Of a stretch of 64,000 bases of DNA, positions 42,700-54,800 are shown piece by piece (position 1 is the stretch's first letter; every line of letters starts with the position of its first letter). Source of the stretch: Chelonoidis abingdonii (Eukaryota; Chordata; Testudines; Testudinidae); the NCBI RefSeq assembly GCF_003597395.2, contig NC_133770.1:81404269-81468268 (forward strand), in the 5' to 3' direction. The notes under the pieces are model-generated. The model made no database searches. It saw nothing but the letters and a program-made list of their open reading frames with translations, and had not been told where the DNA came from. The position numbers and the translations under genes were made by a program.

Positions 42700-43045
42700 C
42701 ACAGCAGCCCAAATGGTTACTTTGGCTGCTGTGGGATCCCCAGTTTCTCTGTTATTGGGGCAGGAAGAATAAAGTGGTGTTACCCTGATTATGTGAATCA
42801 AGACAGCTGCAGCAGCACAGGAGCCAGCAATCAGAACTGTAAACAGGGGAGTTTGAGTGGGAGTTTACAGGGGAAGTTTGGGGGAAGACTAAGAGAGGCA
42901 GGCAGAGGAACACACAGGATACTGAAGGGAGCATGCAGTGTTCTAGCAGTGTCTTGGTGCTTGTTGGGGGTTTGTTTTGCTGTGGGTGGTTGTGTTTTTG
43001 GGTTGGCTTGTGTTTCCCAGATTTACAGGATTTGGGTGGGAAGCC

Positions 43046-44150
43046 TATGACAAATACAGAGGCAGCAGTTGTAGTGACCCAAGCAGTGGAAGACACAATG
43101 AAGATGACTGGATGTGGAAGCTGTGGCATGTACATGATCTTGGAGGGGGTACCTGAAAAGAGTTTTGTCTGCATGAAGTGCTGCCTGATAGAGCTGATGG
43201 AAGAAAAGATCCAAGGATTGGAGATGCAGGTGGAAACTCTGAGTTTAGAAGGCGGTTCAGCAGATGATGGAGCAAAGACATGATGATGCTGAAGGGAAAA
43301 GCTCAGACTTGCAAATGGAAGCAGGACCAAAGAACTCTGAGGGGAGACTGCTGGGTGAGGAAAGTAGATGTTGGAAGCACGTGACTAAGTGAACCAGGCA
43401 GAGGAAAAGATGGGCTAGTGAAAGAACAATAGACCTCAGGAACAGGTTTGCGGAGTTGGAAAATGAAGAAGGGGCACAGCAGGTGTCACTGAAGCTGAGA
43501 GGGCAAGGAAGAAGAGAAGAGCAGCTAGCCCTATAAGGAGAGGGGATGAGTCAATGGAGACAACACCAAACATGAGCCCCAGGAGAATACAGGATGGGTT
43601 GCAGAGGATTGCAAGGTGAATAGGAATCAAGAGGACATGCAGCCAGAGGGAACAGGAGATGGACCAGAGAATCGCACTGTCACCAGGAAAAGACAAGTCT
43701 AAGTGATTGGGGACTCCTTACTGAGAAGAATAGACAGGCCTGTAACCAGAGCTGATCCAGAGAACAGAAGGGTGTGCTGTCTGCCCAATGCTAAGATACA
43801 GGATGTGGACCTGAGGCTGAAGAGGATCCTAACGGGAGCGGGAAGAATCCGCTGATTGTCCTTCATGTGGAACAAATGATATGGCTAGATTTTCGCTCGA
43901 ACGTATCAAGGGAGACTATGACAGGCTGGGGAAGACACTTAAGGAAATTGAGGCTCAGGTGATCTTCAGTGGGATTCTTCCTGTTCCTAGAGAAGGGCAA
44001 CAAAGATGTGACGAGATTATGGAGATCAACAGATGGCTCAGGCAGTGGTGCTATAAGGAGGGCTTTGGGATGTATGTTCACTGGGAGGAATTCATGGACA
44101 GAGGAGTAGGGAGGGAAATAGACTTCTACGATAGAGGCTGGCACAACTGA
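43046..44150 (+). pseudogene. CR1 ORF1 remnant (Cys-rich and SGNH-esterase-like regions)
   Basis: The N-terminal frame (to 43283) has a cysteine cluster, CGSCGMYMILEGVPEKSFVC followed by MKCC, of the zinc-finger type seen in CR1 ORF1, and then a helical MEEKIQGLEMQVETL segment. Beyond a stop, VIGDSLLRRID near 43699-43731 and LHVGTND near 43861-43881 are the GDS and GTND blocks of the SGNH/GDSL esterase domain known from CR1 ORF1 proteins. The last frame (43881-44150) continues this domain with DRLGKTLKEIEAQVIFSGIL and ends at a stop after DRGWHN. Several stops and frameshifts break it. In active relatives the protein packages element RNA. Confidence 0.75.
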
Positions 44151-44164
44151 TTAAGAGCTTTAAA

Positions 44165-47090
44165 CTAGGAATTGGGGGGAAATGGTTGGGAATGTGCAGG
44201 TAATCTCCACGCCAGATTTTAACATTGAGAGGGAAGAAAACGAAGCAAGAATGGATACTGTCATGGGTAGGAGAATGGACATACGGAGGAAGGGTACTGT
44301 AGATGCAATTCTAATAGGTGATACTGGTGGTAGAACGTCTGGGCCTAATTGGGTAAAGAATGTGAGTGAAGCCAAACAGCAACAATTAAGATGTTTGTAC
44401 ACCAATGTGAGGAGCCTAGGTAACAAAATGGAGGAACTAGAGTTACTGGTGCAGGAAGTGAAACCAGATATTACAGGGATAACAGAAACATGGTCGAATA
44501 GTAGTCATGACGGGAATACAGGTATTGAAGGGTATGTGCTATTTAAGAAAGACAGAAATAAAGGCAAAGGTGGTGGACTAGCATTGTATATCAATGATGA
44601 GGTAGACTGTAAAGAAATAAGAAGGGATGGAATGGATAAGACAGTCTATCTGGGCAAAAATCACATTGGGGAAGAAAGCTACTAGAGCCTCCCCTGAGAT
44701 AGTGCTTGGGGTGTGCTACAGACCGCCAGGATCTGATTTGGATATGGATAGAGACCTTTTTAATGTTTTTAATGAAGTAAATACTAATGGGAATTGTGTG
44801 ATCATGGGAGACTTTAACTTCCCAGATATAGACTGGAGGACAAGTGCTAGTAATAATAATAGGGCTCAGATTTTCCTGGATGTGATAGCTGATGGATTCC
44901 TTCACCAAGTAGTTGCTGAACCAACAAGAGGGGATGCCATTTTAGATTTGGTTTTGGTGAGTAGTGAGGACCTCATAGAAGAAATGGTTGTAGGGGACAA
45001 CCTTGGTTCGAGCGATCATGAGCTAATTCAGTTTAAACTAAATGGAAGGATAAACAAAAAATAGATCTGTGACTAGGGTTTTTTATTTCAAAGGGCTAAC
45101 TTTAAAGAATTAAGGAAATTAGTTAGGGAATGGATTGGACTGAAGAACTTGTGGATCTAAAGGTGGAGGAAGCCTGGAATTACTTCAAGTCAAAGTTGCA
45201 GAAACTATCAGAAGCCTGCATCCCAAGAAAGGGGAAAAATTCATAGGCAGGAGTTGTAGACCAAGCTGGATGAGCAAGCATCTCAGAGAGGTGATTAAGA
45301 AAAAGCAGAAAGCCTACAAGGAATGGAAGATGGGAGTGATCAGCAGGAAAGCTACCTTATTGAGGTCAGAACATGTAGGGATAAAGTGAGAAAGGCCAAA
45401 AAGCCATGTAGAGTTGGACCTTGCAAAGGGAATTAAAACCAATAGTAAAAAAGGTTCTATAGCCATATAAATAAGAAGAAAACAAAAGAAAGAAGAAGTG
45501 GGACTGCTAAACACTGAGGATGGAGTGGAGGTTAAGGATAATCTAGGCATGGCCCAATATCTAAACAAATACTTTGCCTCAGTCTTTAATGAGAGCTAAT
45601 GAGGAGCTTAGGGATAATGGTAGGATGACAAATGGAATGAGGATATGGAGGTAGATATTACCACATCCGAGGTAGAAGCCAAACTTCAACAGCCTTAATG
45701 GGACTAAATCAGGGGGCCCAGATAATCTTCATCCAAGAATATTAAAGGAACTGGCACATGAAATTGCAAGCCCATTAGCAAGAATTTTTAATGAATCTGT
45801 AAACTCAGGGGTTGTACCGTATGACTGGAGAATTGCTAACATAGTTCCTATCTTTAAGAAAGGGAGGAAAAGTGATCCGGGGCAACTACAGGCCTGTCAG
45901 TTTGACATCTGTAGTATGCAAGGTCTTGGAAAAAATTTTGAAGGAAAAAGTAGTCAAGGACATTGAGGTCATGGTAATTGGGACAAAAATACAACATGGT
46001 TTTACAAAAGGTAGATCGTGCCAAACCAACCTGATCTCTTCTTTGAGAAGGTAACAGATTTTTTAGACAAAGGAAATGCAGCAGTGGATCTAATTTACCT
46101 CAATTTCAGTAAGGCATTTGATACGGTTCCACATGGGGAATTATTAGTTAAATTGGAAAAGATGGGGATCAATATGAAAATTGAAAGGTGGGATAAGGAA
46201 CTGGTTAAAGGGGAGACTACAATGGTCGTACTGAAAGGTGAACTGTCAGGCTGGAGGGAGGTTACTAGTGGAGTTCCTCAGGGATCAGTTTTGGGACCAA
46301 TCTTATTTATCTTTTTATTACTGACCTTGGCACAAAAAAGTGGGAATGTGCTAATAAAGTTTTGCGGATGACACAAAGCTGGGAGGTATTGCCAATACAG
46401 AGAAGGACCGGGATATCATACAGGAAGATCTGGATGACCTTGTAAACTGGAGTAATAGTAATAGGATGAAATTTAATAGTGAAAAGTGCAAGGTCATGCA
46501 TTTAGGGATTAATAACAAGAACTATTGTTATAAGCTGGGGATGCATCAGTTGGAAGTAACAGAGGAGGAGAAGGACCTCGGGTATTGGTTGATCACAGAT
46601 GACTATGAGCCGCCAATGTGATATGGCTGTGAAAAAAGCTAATGCGGTCTTTGGATGCATCAGGTGAGGTATTTCCAGTAGAGATAAGGAGGTGTTAGTA
46701 CCGTTATACAAGGCACTGGTGAGACCTCATCTGGAATACTGTGTGCAGTTCTGGTCTCCCATGTTTAAGAAGGATGAATTCAAACTGGAACAGGTACAGA
46801 GAAGGGCTACTAGGATGATCCGAGGAATGGAAAACCTGTCTTATGAAAGGAGACTCAAAGAGCTTGGCTTGTTTAGCCTAACCAAAAGAAGGCTGAGGGG
46901 AGATATGATTGCTCTCTATAAATATATCAGAGGAATAAATACCAGGGAGGGAGAGGAATTATTTAAGCTCAGTACCAATGTGGACACAAGAACAAATGGA
47001 TATAAACTGGCCTTTCAGGAAGTTTAGACTTGAAATTAGATGAAGGTTTCTAACCATCAGAGGAGTGAAGTTCTGGAACAGCCTTCCAAG
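44165..47090 (+). pseudogene. CR1 ORF2 remnant (endonuclease and reverse transcriptase)
   Basis: The endonuclease domain starts with LRCLYTNVRSLGNKMEELEL, with ITETW holding a catalytic glutamate (frame 44182-44685). A frameshift near 44680 moves it to the frame ending at 45064, with VLGVCYRPPGS, MGDFNFPDIDWR and SDHELIQF, the Asp/Asn and Asp-His catalytic blocks of the APE-type fold. Reverse transcriptase follows: NYRPVSLTSVVCKVLEK (45878), IYLNFSKAFDTVPH (about 46090), VTSGVPQGSVLGPILF (46265) and FADD at 46361-46372 in another frame. C-terminal [20 protein letters not shown] and [20 protein letters not shown] (46692-47027) close it. At least four frameshifts or stops. Confidence 0.9.
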
Positions 47091-47732
47091 GGAGTAGTGG
47101 GGGCAAAAGACATATCTGGCTTCAAGACTAAACTTGTTAAGTTTATGGAGAGATGGTATGATGGGATAGCCTAATTTTGGCAATTCATTCATCTTTTACT
47201 ACTAGCGGTAAATATGCTCAATGGCTTGTGATGGGATATTAGATGGGGTGGGATCTGAGTTGCTACAGATAATTCTTTCCTTAGTGTCTGGCTGGTGAGT
47301 CTTGCCCACATGCTCAGGGTTTAGCTGATCACCATATTTGGGATTGGGAAGGAATTTTCCTCCAGGGAAGATTGGCAGAAACCCTGTGAGTTTTTCGCCT
47401 TCCTCTGCAGCCTTGGGCATGGGTCACTTTCTGGAAGGTTCTCTGCACCTTGAAGTCTTTAAACCATGATCTAAGGACTTCAATGGCTCAGACACAGGTT
47501 TGATACAGGAGTAGGGGGGTGAGATTCTTGGCCCTGCATTGTGCAGGAGGTCAGACTAGATTATCATAATGGTCCCTTCTGACCTTATAGTCTATGATTC
47601 TGTGATTCTATTAAACTGTTTTATGACAGAGGAACTCACCATCAACTAATTAGCACTCACTAGACAAAGGACATGGGTTCCAAAACCTAGTGAATTGAGA
47701 GAGGCTGGGGACAGGCATTTGTACCTGATAGT

Positions 47733-48636
47733 ATGGGCTCCTTTTGAGGGCCTGAAATACCAGCTGCACCTCCTCCTTTCTCTACTGGAATATCAGAGCT
47801 AATTTTAATTCCATTAGGAGTTTAGTTACAGGCTGCTGAGCTGAATTCACTTTGAGCCAATGGTGCACCAGCACTGAGGCTCCCCTACTACAAGCTGAAA
47901 TCACTAAAGAGCTGAAATCACTGAGTGCTGCGGGGGGCCTGAAACTATATTGCTGAGTAGCTGGCAGAGCAGAGCAGTTTGCGGGATGACTGGAGTGGCT
48001 TGTGGGACAGCTGGTGGAGTGGACCAGCTAGTGGAGCACAGCAGTTTGTGGAATTGCTGGAGTAGCTCACGGGATGGCTGGTGGAGCAGCTTGCGGTGAA
48101 GGCTGCAGAAGAATCCCATGGAGAGGTGGGGCAGTCAGCCTGGGACCATGTAAGGTGCCCCTTAGCATTGCTGCCCCTCCCACACCCAGCTGGGAGGTAA
48201 AACTCTGCAGACAAACTTTTGAACTCTGGGGCTGCACTGACCAGGGACAGAGACTTCTGGGATGTTGGACTTTTGGGACTCTGGGTGATTTTTTGTGTTG
48301 CTGGACTTAAGGCCCTGAGAGGAAAAGGATACTGCCAAACTTACATGGGAGTGGGTCTTTTGCTCATGGTTTGTGTTATGAATACTGTTTGTGGTGTTTC
48401 CCCAACGTAATGCCACATTGTTTCCCTTCTTTATTAAAAGGATTTGCTACACTCAGTCTCCATGACTGTGAGAGGGGAAATATTGCCTCTTAGAGGCGCC
48501 CGGGGGGTAGTATGTAATTGTTCTAGGTCACTGGGTGGGGGCTTGAGACAGTTTTATATTGTGTTATTGAAACGGGACCCCTATATACTGAACCTGGCCC
48601 TTGTTGCTGCCAACTCAGACGAGCAGAAGGATTACA
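47733..48636 (+). mobile_element. LTR-like repeat
   Basis: The 3' half has GGTGTTTCCCCAACGTAATG, TTTATTAAAAGGATTTGCTA (possible polyadenylation signal), TATTGCCTCTTAGAGGCGCC and ends GAGCAGAAGGATTACA at 48636. An upstream GC-rich stretch (47990-48130) repeats GGATG-ACTGG and GCTGGTGGAG words. This layout fits an LTR, probably solo. The 5' edge is a guess and no internal retroviral genes or target duplication were found. Confidence 0.4.
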
Positions 48637-50019
48637 CTTATTAGCAGCATTTATTTAAAACCCGCAAGATCATTGGTGCTATTTCCTAATAATCAATAAC
48701 TCTCTCTCTCGACAGAGGTTGAAATAAAATATCTTGTGGTATCACTCTCACTGAATTTGAGGATCTCTGATCTATGCAGAGATTCCCTCAGGGCATGAAA
48801 ATAAATATGCAGTGACCCATGAATGTGGACTGGATGAATAAGAATAAATGCAACCTGGATCTTTCAAAACACTGGGCCCTAGTTGTGATGGCTTATTTCT
48901 TGTTCTCCAACACATACACACGTTAATCTCTGCTTAAAAATGCAGACAGTTGGAGCATGTAGCATCCAGCCAAGGCCAAGGAAGGAAAAACTTATATTTA
49001 TAATACAACATAGTGTGTGCAGAAAGTGTAGCCAGAGATATGCTTTGTGGGCCTAAGATGCATAGGAAGCTATATATAAATCCAACATATTTGTATTTTA
49101 AATACATATGTTTTTTCAAAGCAGCTTTCATTGATTTTAACAGGATTTGGAGCTGGTCCGTATCTCTGAAATTTGGGCCATACTAAGCTCTGTGCTTGAG
49201 TTCCCCATGTATGAAGTGAAGATGACACTTCCCTAAATGGCAGGGGTGATGTTCTTTAATGGTGGTGAGGTGCTGACCCTATGGTGATAGGAACTGTAGA
49301 AGCAGATGGAAGAATGTCAGTATGCCACCTTTCACAAACAATGTTAATTGTGGGGAAAAAAATCTGAAGTTTGCTAGGAATGCAAATAACTAGAATGTGT
49401 TGCCTCTGCTAGGGGCCTGTTCTAGAAGCATTACTGTCTGTTATAGCCACAATCTTGAAAATCTCATGACATAACCCCCTGCCTAGTGCTTGGGCTGACA
49501 GCATGTGCCACTCCAAGTTGGACCATATAATGGTAACAAAACATACACATGCCATGTTTGAACTGTCACTTCATATATGCTCAATATTTTCACATTTGTA
49601 ACAGTTTTGGTAGCAGCAAATGATAAAGCAGCTTTTGGAGGCAGCTCAGCAGGGTTTAATAAATCTTCATAACTGACAGCCAATAATAATAATAAATACA
49701 GGAAGAGTTTATTTCTCTCTGTGCAATTAGAAACTCACTACATGGGAATCCTCACCAGCTACTGGGACTCTTTTAATGGTTACCAAGTCAATTAATTCTG
49801 TGGCCTGTGCCAAGTTCGGCATCTTACTTATTAAAAGCTTCCACCTGTAGTTTATATTAGGGAAGACTGGTGTTTCAATACACACAGATTATATTACCTA
49901 TATCCATATTGTTTCTGTGTATCTTTCAGCTGCATAGGAATGTATGTTCCCTTATGTTTTATAGGCATATCCATGCACAGTACTGCACAATTAGCCAGAT
50001 GCATTAAGGATTTCCCCCC
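48637..50019. other. Unassigned non-coding DNA
   Basis: Short AATAATAAT patch at 49684. No gene supported. Confidence 0.45.
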
Positions 50020-50122
50020 ACCTATCTCTGAAGCATCACACGCTGGCTGCTGCCAGAGGCAGGACAGGGGACTTGATGGACCCATGAACCAATTCAGTGT
50101 GGCAAATCCCATGTTTCTATAG
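50020..50122 (+). mobile_element. CR1-type LINE 3' tail fragment
   Basis: CTGCCAGAGGCAGGACAGGG, ACTTGATGGACCCATGAACC and TGTGGCAAATCCCATGTTTC follow the same order as 39385-39580. Confidence 0.6.
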
Positions 50123-50214
50123 GGCATGCACACTTCATCATACATAGGATATGTGCAAGAAATGACAGGTTGTAGCAGGGTCAGTCACCTCCTGTTGCAC
50201 GAAAGTGATGTAAT

Positions 50215-50440
50215 GCACTGGAGTGGAATCTGGGCTCTGTCTCAGTCATCATGCAACACAAGCCATTCAAATGCTCTGTGCCCCCATCTCTGTTTGTAAA
50301 AGAGGGGAGAATAAGTTATCTTTCACACTTCACAGGTGGATTCATTCAAGTTTGCCAAACGCTTTGGGATCCTTAGCTACAGAACTGCAAAATAGTATTA
50401 CAAATCCAGTCCAGCTAGTGACTGATAATGACATTACGCT
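50215..50440 (+). mobile_element. MIR/CORE-type SINE, old
   Basis: CCCCCATCTCTGTTTGTAAA with AGAGGGGAGAATAAG, then CAAACGCTTTGGGATCCTTA, match the 3' half of a MIR-type SINE. The head is diverged. Confidence 0.55.
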
Positions 50441-50485
50441 AATGCAATATAGATTTTTTTTAACACTGTATCCTTTGCTCTGCTG

Positions 50486-50816
50486 CAGCAGTTCTCAAAC
50501 TGTGGGTCAGGACCCCAAAGTGAGTCGTGACCCTGTTTTCATGGGGTTGCCAAGGCTGGTTTAGACTTGCTGGGGCCCAGGGCCAAAGCCCAAGCCCCAG
50601 TGCCTGGGCCTGAAGCTGAAACCCTTGGGTTTCAAACCTGGGTGGCAGGGCTCAGGTTACAGGTTCCCTGGCTGGGGCTGAAGCCCTTGGGCTTGCCCCC
50701 AACCCGAGGGGGCAGGGCTTGTGTGGGCTCAGGCTTCAGTCCCCCGTCTTGGGGTCATGTAGTATTTTTTTTTTGTCAGAAGGGGGTCACAGTGCAATGC
50801 CATTTGAGAATCCCTG
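50486..50816. mobile_element. hAT (Charlie-type) MITE, ~331 bp
   Basis: The left end CAGCAGTTCTCAAACTGTGG is inverted against the right end (reverse complement CAGGGATTCTCAAATGGC). GGTCAGGACCCCAAAGTGAG near the left and GGGGTCACAGTGC near the right are the usual subterminal blocks. The flanks CTCTGCTG and ACCTACTG agree at five of eight. The body is rich in GGGCCCAGG/CCTGGG words; the 97-codon frame inside is not a gene. Confidence 0.85.
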
Positions 50817-53519
50817 ACCTACTGTATTGTTTTACATGTCTCTGTTGGGATGAGAGCTGATACAGTGTCTGGCCTGTCTAGATAGTGAGCACCACACAAT
50901 ATATTATTGTTACTTAATAATTCCAGGACTGAACATGGTGGAGTCATCTTGAAGTAAGGTGCATTTTTTTGAATGGCACCATGGACTTGTGGTTAGTGGA
51001 TGGTCAATCTGTAACCACCTCTCTGAATGTGACACATATTTCAGTCTGAACAGCCTCATTGTTTTAACGCTTTATTTGCACTGTGACACCGTACTGTTGC
51101 TGGCTGTCTTATCCACAGCTCATTTGAGTCAGTTATTAAAGATCAGTAACCTGGAATTTGATAGCTCTAATGATAGAATGTTACAGGTCACAAGAGGATG
51201 TTGGCAACAAAGTATCAGAATATTTGCTAACTTTAAAAGGATTCTTTATGTGCCAAATGTAAGATTTATGATACCGCAACACCCAGGACTTTCCCAGAGA
51301 ATAGATGGAGTCACTTTCTTCTGATCTCAGTTATTAATGCTCGCTCTGTCCTTGTGTGTCACATGGCAGCATAGTAGTACCATTAAAATAGTTTCATGCC
51401 CTGTTTGATCACCACTTTGTGGGTCTGATTGCTCCTTCATGCACAGTGCACAAAGGGTGGGAGAAAGGTTGAAGTGGCCTGTCTGCTCCTCTTCTTGGGA
51501 AACATGAATAGATGTGACTTTACACCATATAAAATGCGTGGAATGCTGGGCACCATATAAATCCCTGTAATAAATTAAAAGACCAGACTGATGGAAGTCA
51601 GTGTAGCTATGCTGATTTAACCCAGTTGAGGATCTGGTCCAAAATGTGCAAGCTGTTGGCAGTTACATCAAAAGTCCTGTGATGCTATATTCCTCAATTA
51701 CGCACTGGATGCTGGGCACTGAGGGGATGCACAGAATGTCAAGGTGGGAGTGACCCAATGAAAAGGAGGCACGGCCCTGTGAAAAACCTAATGTTATATC
51801 CTCTACCCAACAGTGTATGTTTACCAAATGCACAACCAGTGGGTAAAGTAGAGCAGGGTCTGGATGCTTTAGCTTATGCAGAGGCCAAGTGCACAGTTAT
51901 GTGGTAATGAGGTAGGCAGCAGGGCCCAGCAGAGAATGAAGTGAGCAGAGCACAAGGTTAACAGATAGAATACATTAAGTAGGAATGTGTAGTGGATGTA
52001 AGGAGGTGCTAGAAGAGAGGATTGAAACAGAGGAGCTAGCAGGATAATCCATTACTAATGCCAATAATTCATGGGGCCATCCTGTGGTTTATATGCCTTC
52101 CTTTCAATGAACACTGTTCCTGTGACATTTGTGTTCCTGTTCCTCACATTGCCTTCTGCCAGCCTTCTGCCGTTCCAGCTAACGTAGTTTTCTCTGCTGC
52201 TTCCTTGCCTAACCACAGATCAAACATGTTTCCCAGAATGTGTCATCGATGAGCAATGTTGTGTTGTGCCCATTGCGTCACTCTGCTGTTTCTCTTGCCT
52301 CACGTACCAGGTTCCTGTGTGATCTGCAAATCTGCCATGCATCCCACACTTCCCACCAAACCACTGCCATGCCAGATTGCCTGTGTGATTGCTCCAGGCC
52401 AATTTGTTGCTGATGTGTGGTCACGTTCTGGTTAAATGCTGCCTGTAAGCAGGCTGGGTGCTGTGGTGGACCTGTCTGTCAGGTCTTGGTAACCATTGAT
52501 GCCTCCTTTTGCTTTGCCTGTTTGTTCTTCCTGGCCATATTAAATGGCCGTTTTCACAGCACATCAACAAACTACACCTGTTCTCCTATTGACAGACTGG
52601 GCACCAGTTTACCCCTCCCTTGGCAGGCTGTGTGTGTAGGGGAAACTTAGTGTGTGTGTGTGTGTGTGAGGGGAAAACAATCAAGTGTGTACTGCATATT
52701 ATATTTTCCATGCAGTTCTAATCATGTATGTGGGGCTAAAATGTTTCATTCAATGTCCCTTATACTAACAGGTCTCCCTCCCTCTCCTAAATGCAATGTT
52801 CACAGAAGAAAATTTTAGGACGTGTCCGAGAGATACCTATACCACACCTCAGCTAGAGAAGAAAAAGGAAAGGTTATTCTCCTGTATCTTTACAGTTGCT
52901 CTTAATAGTGTGTGAGAGAAATTTATAAAACAAATTCCAAGCTGGCTTAAGTAGCAGGAGAAATGTGTTTAGCCAGCAAAGTTTAGATCTATTTTAACTT
53001 GCAAGCATTGGGACGCGTTGCCTACGTTACAGCATCATGTACGTCCATGTACAAAGAATGGAGGGAGGGGCAACATCTTGAAGATGTGTGTCATATTTAG
53101 TTGTTGTTGGGGAAGGGGCCAACTTGTACCCTAAGGGCACGATTCACAGGTGCTCTGCGGCCACTTCATACCGACCACACTGGTGTAGAGTGGCTGCAAA
53201 GCAACAATAAGTTTCCTCCAGAGAGTACACCCAGCTCTGAGAGCTTCCCCAAAAGGTGCAGAGCCTGATATGCTGCTCCTGCACAAGAACCCCAGTCCAG
53301 GTCCCATGGCAGAGTGTTCTGGGAGCGGGAGGGAGGGTAGCTCCATGCACCTCAACTATTCCCTGGCTTTTGCAAGGTCCATCCCAGCCAGAGCATAGGT
53401 GCTGCCCTAACTTCCACTGGGGAGCTGTATTGGCTTTTGGCAACCTGAGGACAGGGGAGGCACCAGCAGCACAGGGATGAATCTGGCCATTTATGTATTA
53501 ATCACGCTTATGACAGTAG
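50817..53519. other. Unassigned non-coding DNA
   Basis: It contains a GT run (52650-52668) and a GC-richer stretch at 53130-53480 with long antisense frames lacking any domain. The largest plus frame here (50959-51324) has no recognisable fold. Confidence 0.45.
52650..52668. repeat. (GT)n microsatellite
   Basis: About nine GT repeats. Confidence 0.95.
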
Positions 53520-53660
53520 TGTGAAAGTAGCAGCCAAAAGTGGGCCCCACTCTGCTAGGCACTGTGCAAACCCAGGAGAGTAGACAGTCCCTGCCCTCAA
53601 GAGCTTATAGTCTCAATAGACAAGACAGGCACAAGGTCATGGGTAGGTGTAGAACACAGG
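53520..53660 (+). repeat. Ancient repeat fragment
   Basis: CTCTGCTAGGCACTGTGCAA, ACAGTCCCTGCCCTCAAGAG and CTTATAGTCTCAATAGAC are a motif series also seen in decayed form at 22200, 27438 and 56555. I could not decide between an L2/MIR-type tail and another old family. Confidence 0.45.
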
Positions 53661-54599
53661 GAGAAAAATGCGATGGCAGCAAATGGCATGTTAGTTCCTT
53701 TTTTTGTGGCAAGGGAAAGGAGATAGTTCTCATTGGGAGAGGATCAAGAAAGAAAAGGAAAGGGGCAAGAAGGACAGGGAAGGGGAAGAGAAGGTAATGG
53801 GCAGATGCAGAATGAAATTGAGGTGGAGGGAGGGAGAGGAAGAACACTGGAGCAAACAGCCAGTCCGCACAGGGCAGAAAACTCCAGTCAAAACTGGATG
53901 TCGTTCCCGCTGATGTTAATAGAATATGGGCGCATGGATCATGGGATGATGTGACCCTTCAAACTGACTTGTTAATAAAATTTCAAATACATTGGCATCC
54001 CTCATGAAGAATGAGGCATGTTGATAGGAATATCCTCCCTTCTCATTGGTTGGCTGAATGCCCTGTTGTCTTTGAGTTTTACAATGCTTATGAGACATGG
54101 TGGGTATATCCATGTAGATCAGATGGTTGCTATCTTCTGAATTCATTGCTTAAGGTCAGCGTAATATTTTCAAAGGCAACCTGAGTGATTTAAGAGCACA
54201 GATCTCATTGAAAGTCAATGGGATTTAGGCATCTATGTCACTGTTGAAATGGGACTTAGACTCCTTTTGAAAATTTTACTGTATGTGACTAAAGGCCTTT
54301 AAAATATTATTTTTAAGCAATGCAAGGGAATACAAGTATTTCAGCACAGTCGGCCATGTTTTTAGATAAATAAAACAACCCTCAATGACTTTCAAAGGTG
54401 CCTCTAATCAGTCTAGGACTGATATCACCTCTGAAACTGTGTGTGTTAGCTTTGTTTGTTTAATCAGCTTGATGTTTTTGGTGGTTTTGATACCCTCTTC
54501 AGTCCCCGAAGAGAAATAAGGTGTCAGAATTCATAGACAGACTTCCGGATATTTGAATATTTCCAGCTAGCTACCTCACTTACCATGTGCTCACCACCA
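53661..54599. other. Unassigned DNA with a purine-rich tract
   Basis: Plus-strand purines dominate at 53690-53850 (AAGGAAAGGGGCAAGAAGGA). Otherwise featureless. Confidence 0.45.
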
Positions 54600-54800
54600 A
54601 GAAAAGATTAAAGAATGATCTCTTTTCTCTATTATTGTGTTGTCTGCTTTTTAATTCATTCTTGTGCAGGGCGCAGCATTAAGCGCCTTAAAGAATGAAT
54701 GCATTTAAATGAGACAATGCAATAATGAAGTAAGAAGCAATCCTTTTGAAATTTACTGATGAAAAAGCTCACTGGGAGCTGGGATCCATTGCAATTAACA
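54600..54800. other. Candidate conserved non-coding stretch
   Basis: Repeat-free text with dense homeodomain/POU-like words (TTAATTCATTC, GCATTTAAATGAG, GCAATTAACATACATGCATG) and two GCGC sites in CAGGGCGCAGCATTAAGCGC. No coding frame. Conservation not testable here. Confidence 0.2.

Larger units (their letters stand above)
42700..47612 (+). mobile_element. CR1 LINE, nearly full length, inactive
   Basis: About 4.9 kb holds, in order, a GC-moderate 5' leader, ORF1 remnant (43046-44150), ORF2 remnant (44165-47090) and a 3' untranslated region ending AGGAGGTCAGACTAGATTAT, then CCCTTCTGACCTTATAG and a TCTATGATTCTGTGATTCTA tail. CR1 copies are usually heavily 5'-truncated, so a copy keeping ORF1 is unusual. 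The 5' boundary is uncertain and no target duplication is expected for this clade. Numerous frameshifts and stops in both ORFs show it is dead. Confidence 0.9.

Noticed and set aside
42752..43330. 192-codon minus-strand frame
   Set aside because: It is antisense to the CR1 leader and ORF1 region, has a composition typical of an antisense shadow, and no domain is recognisable.
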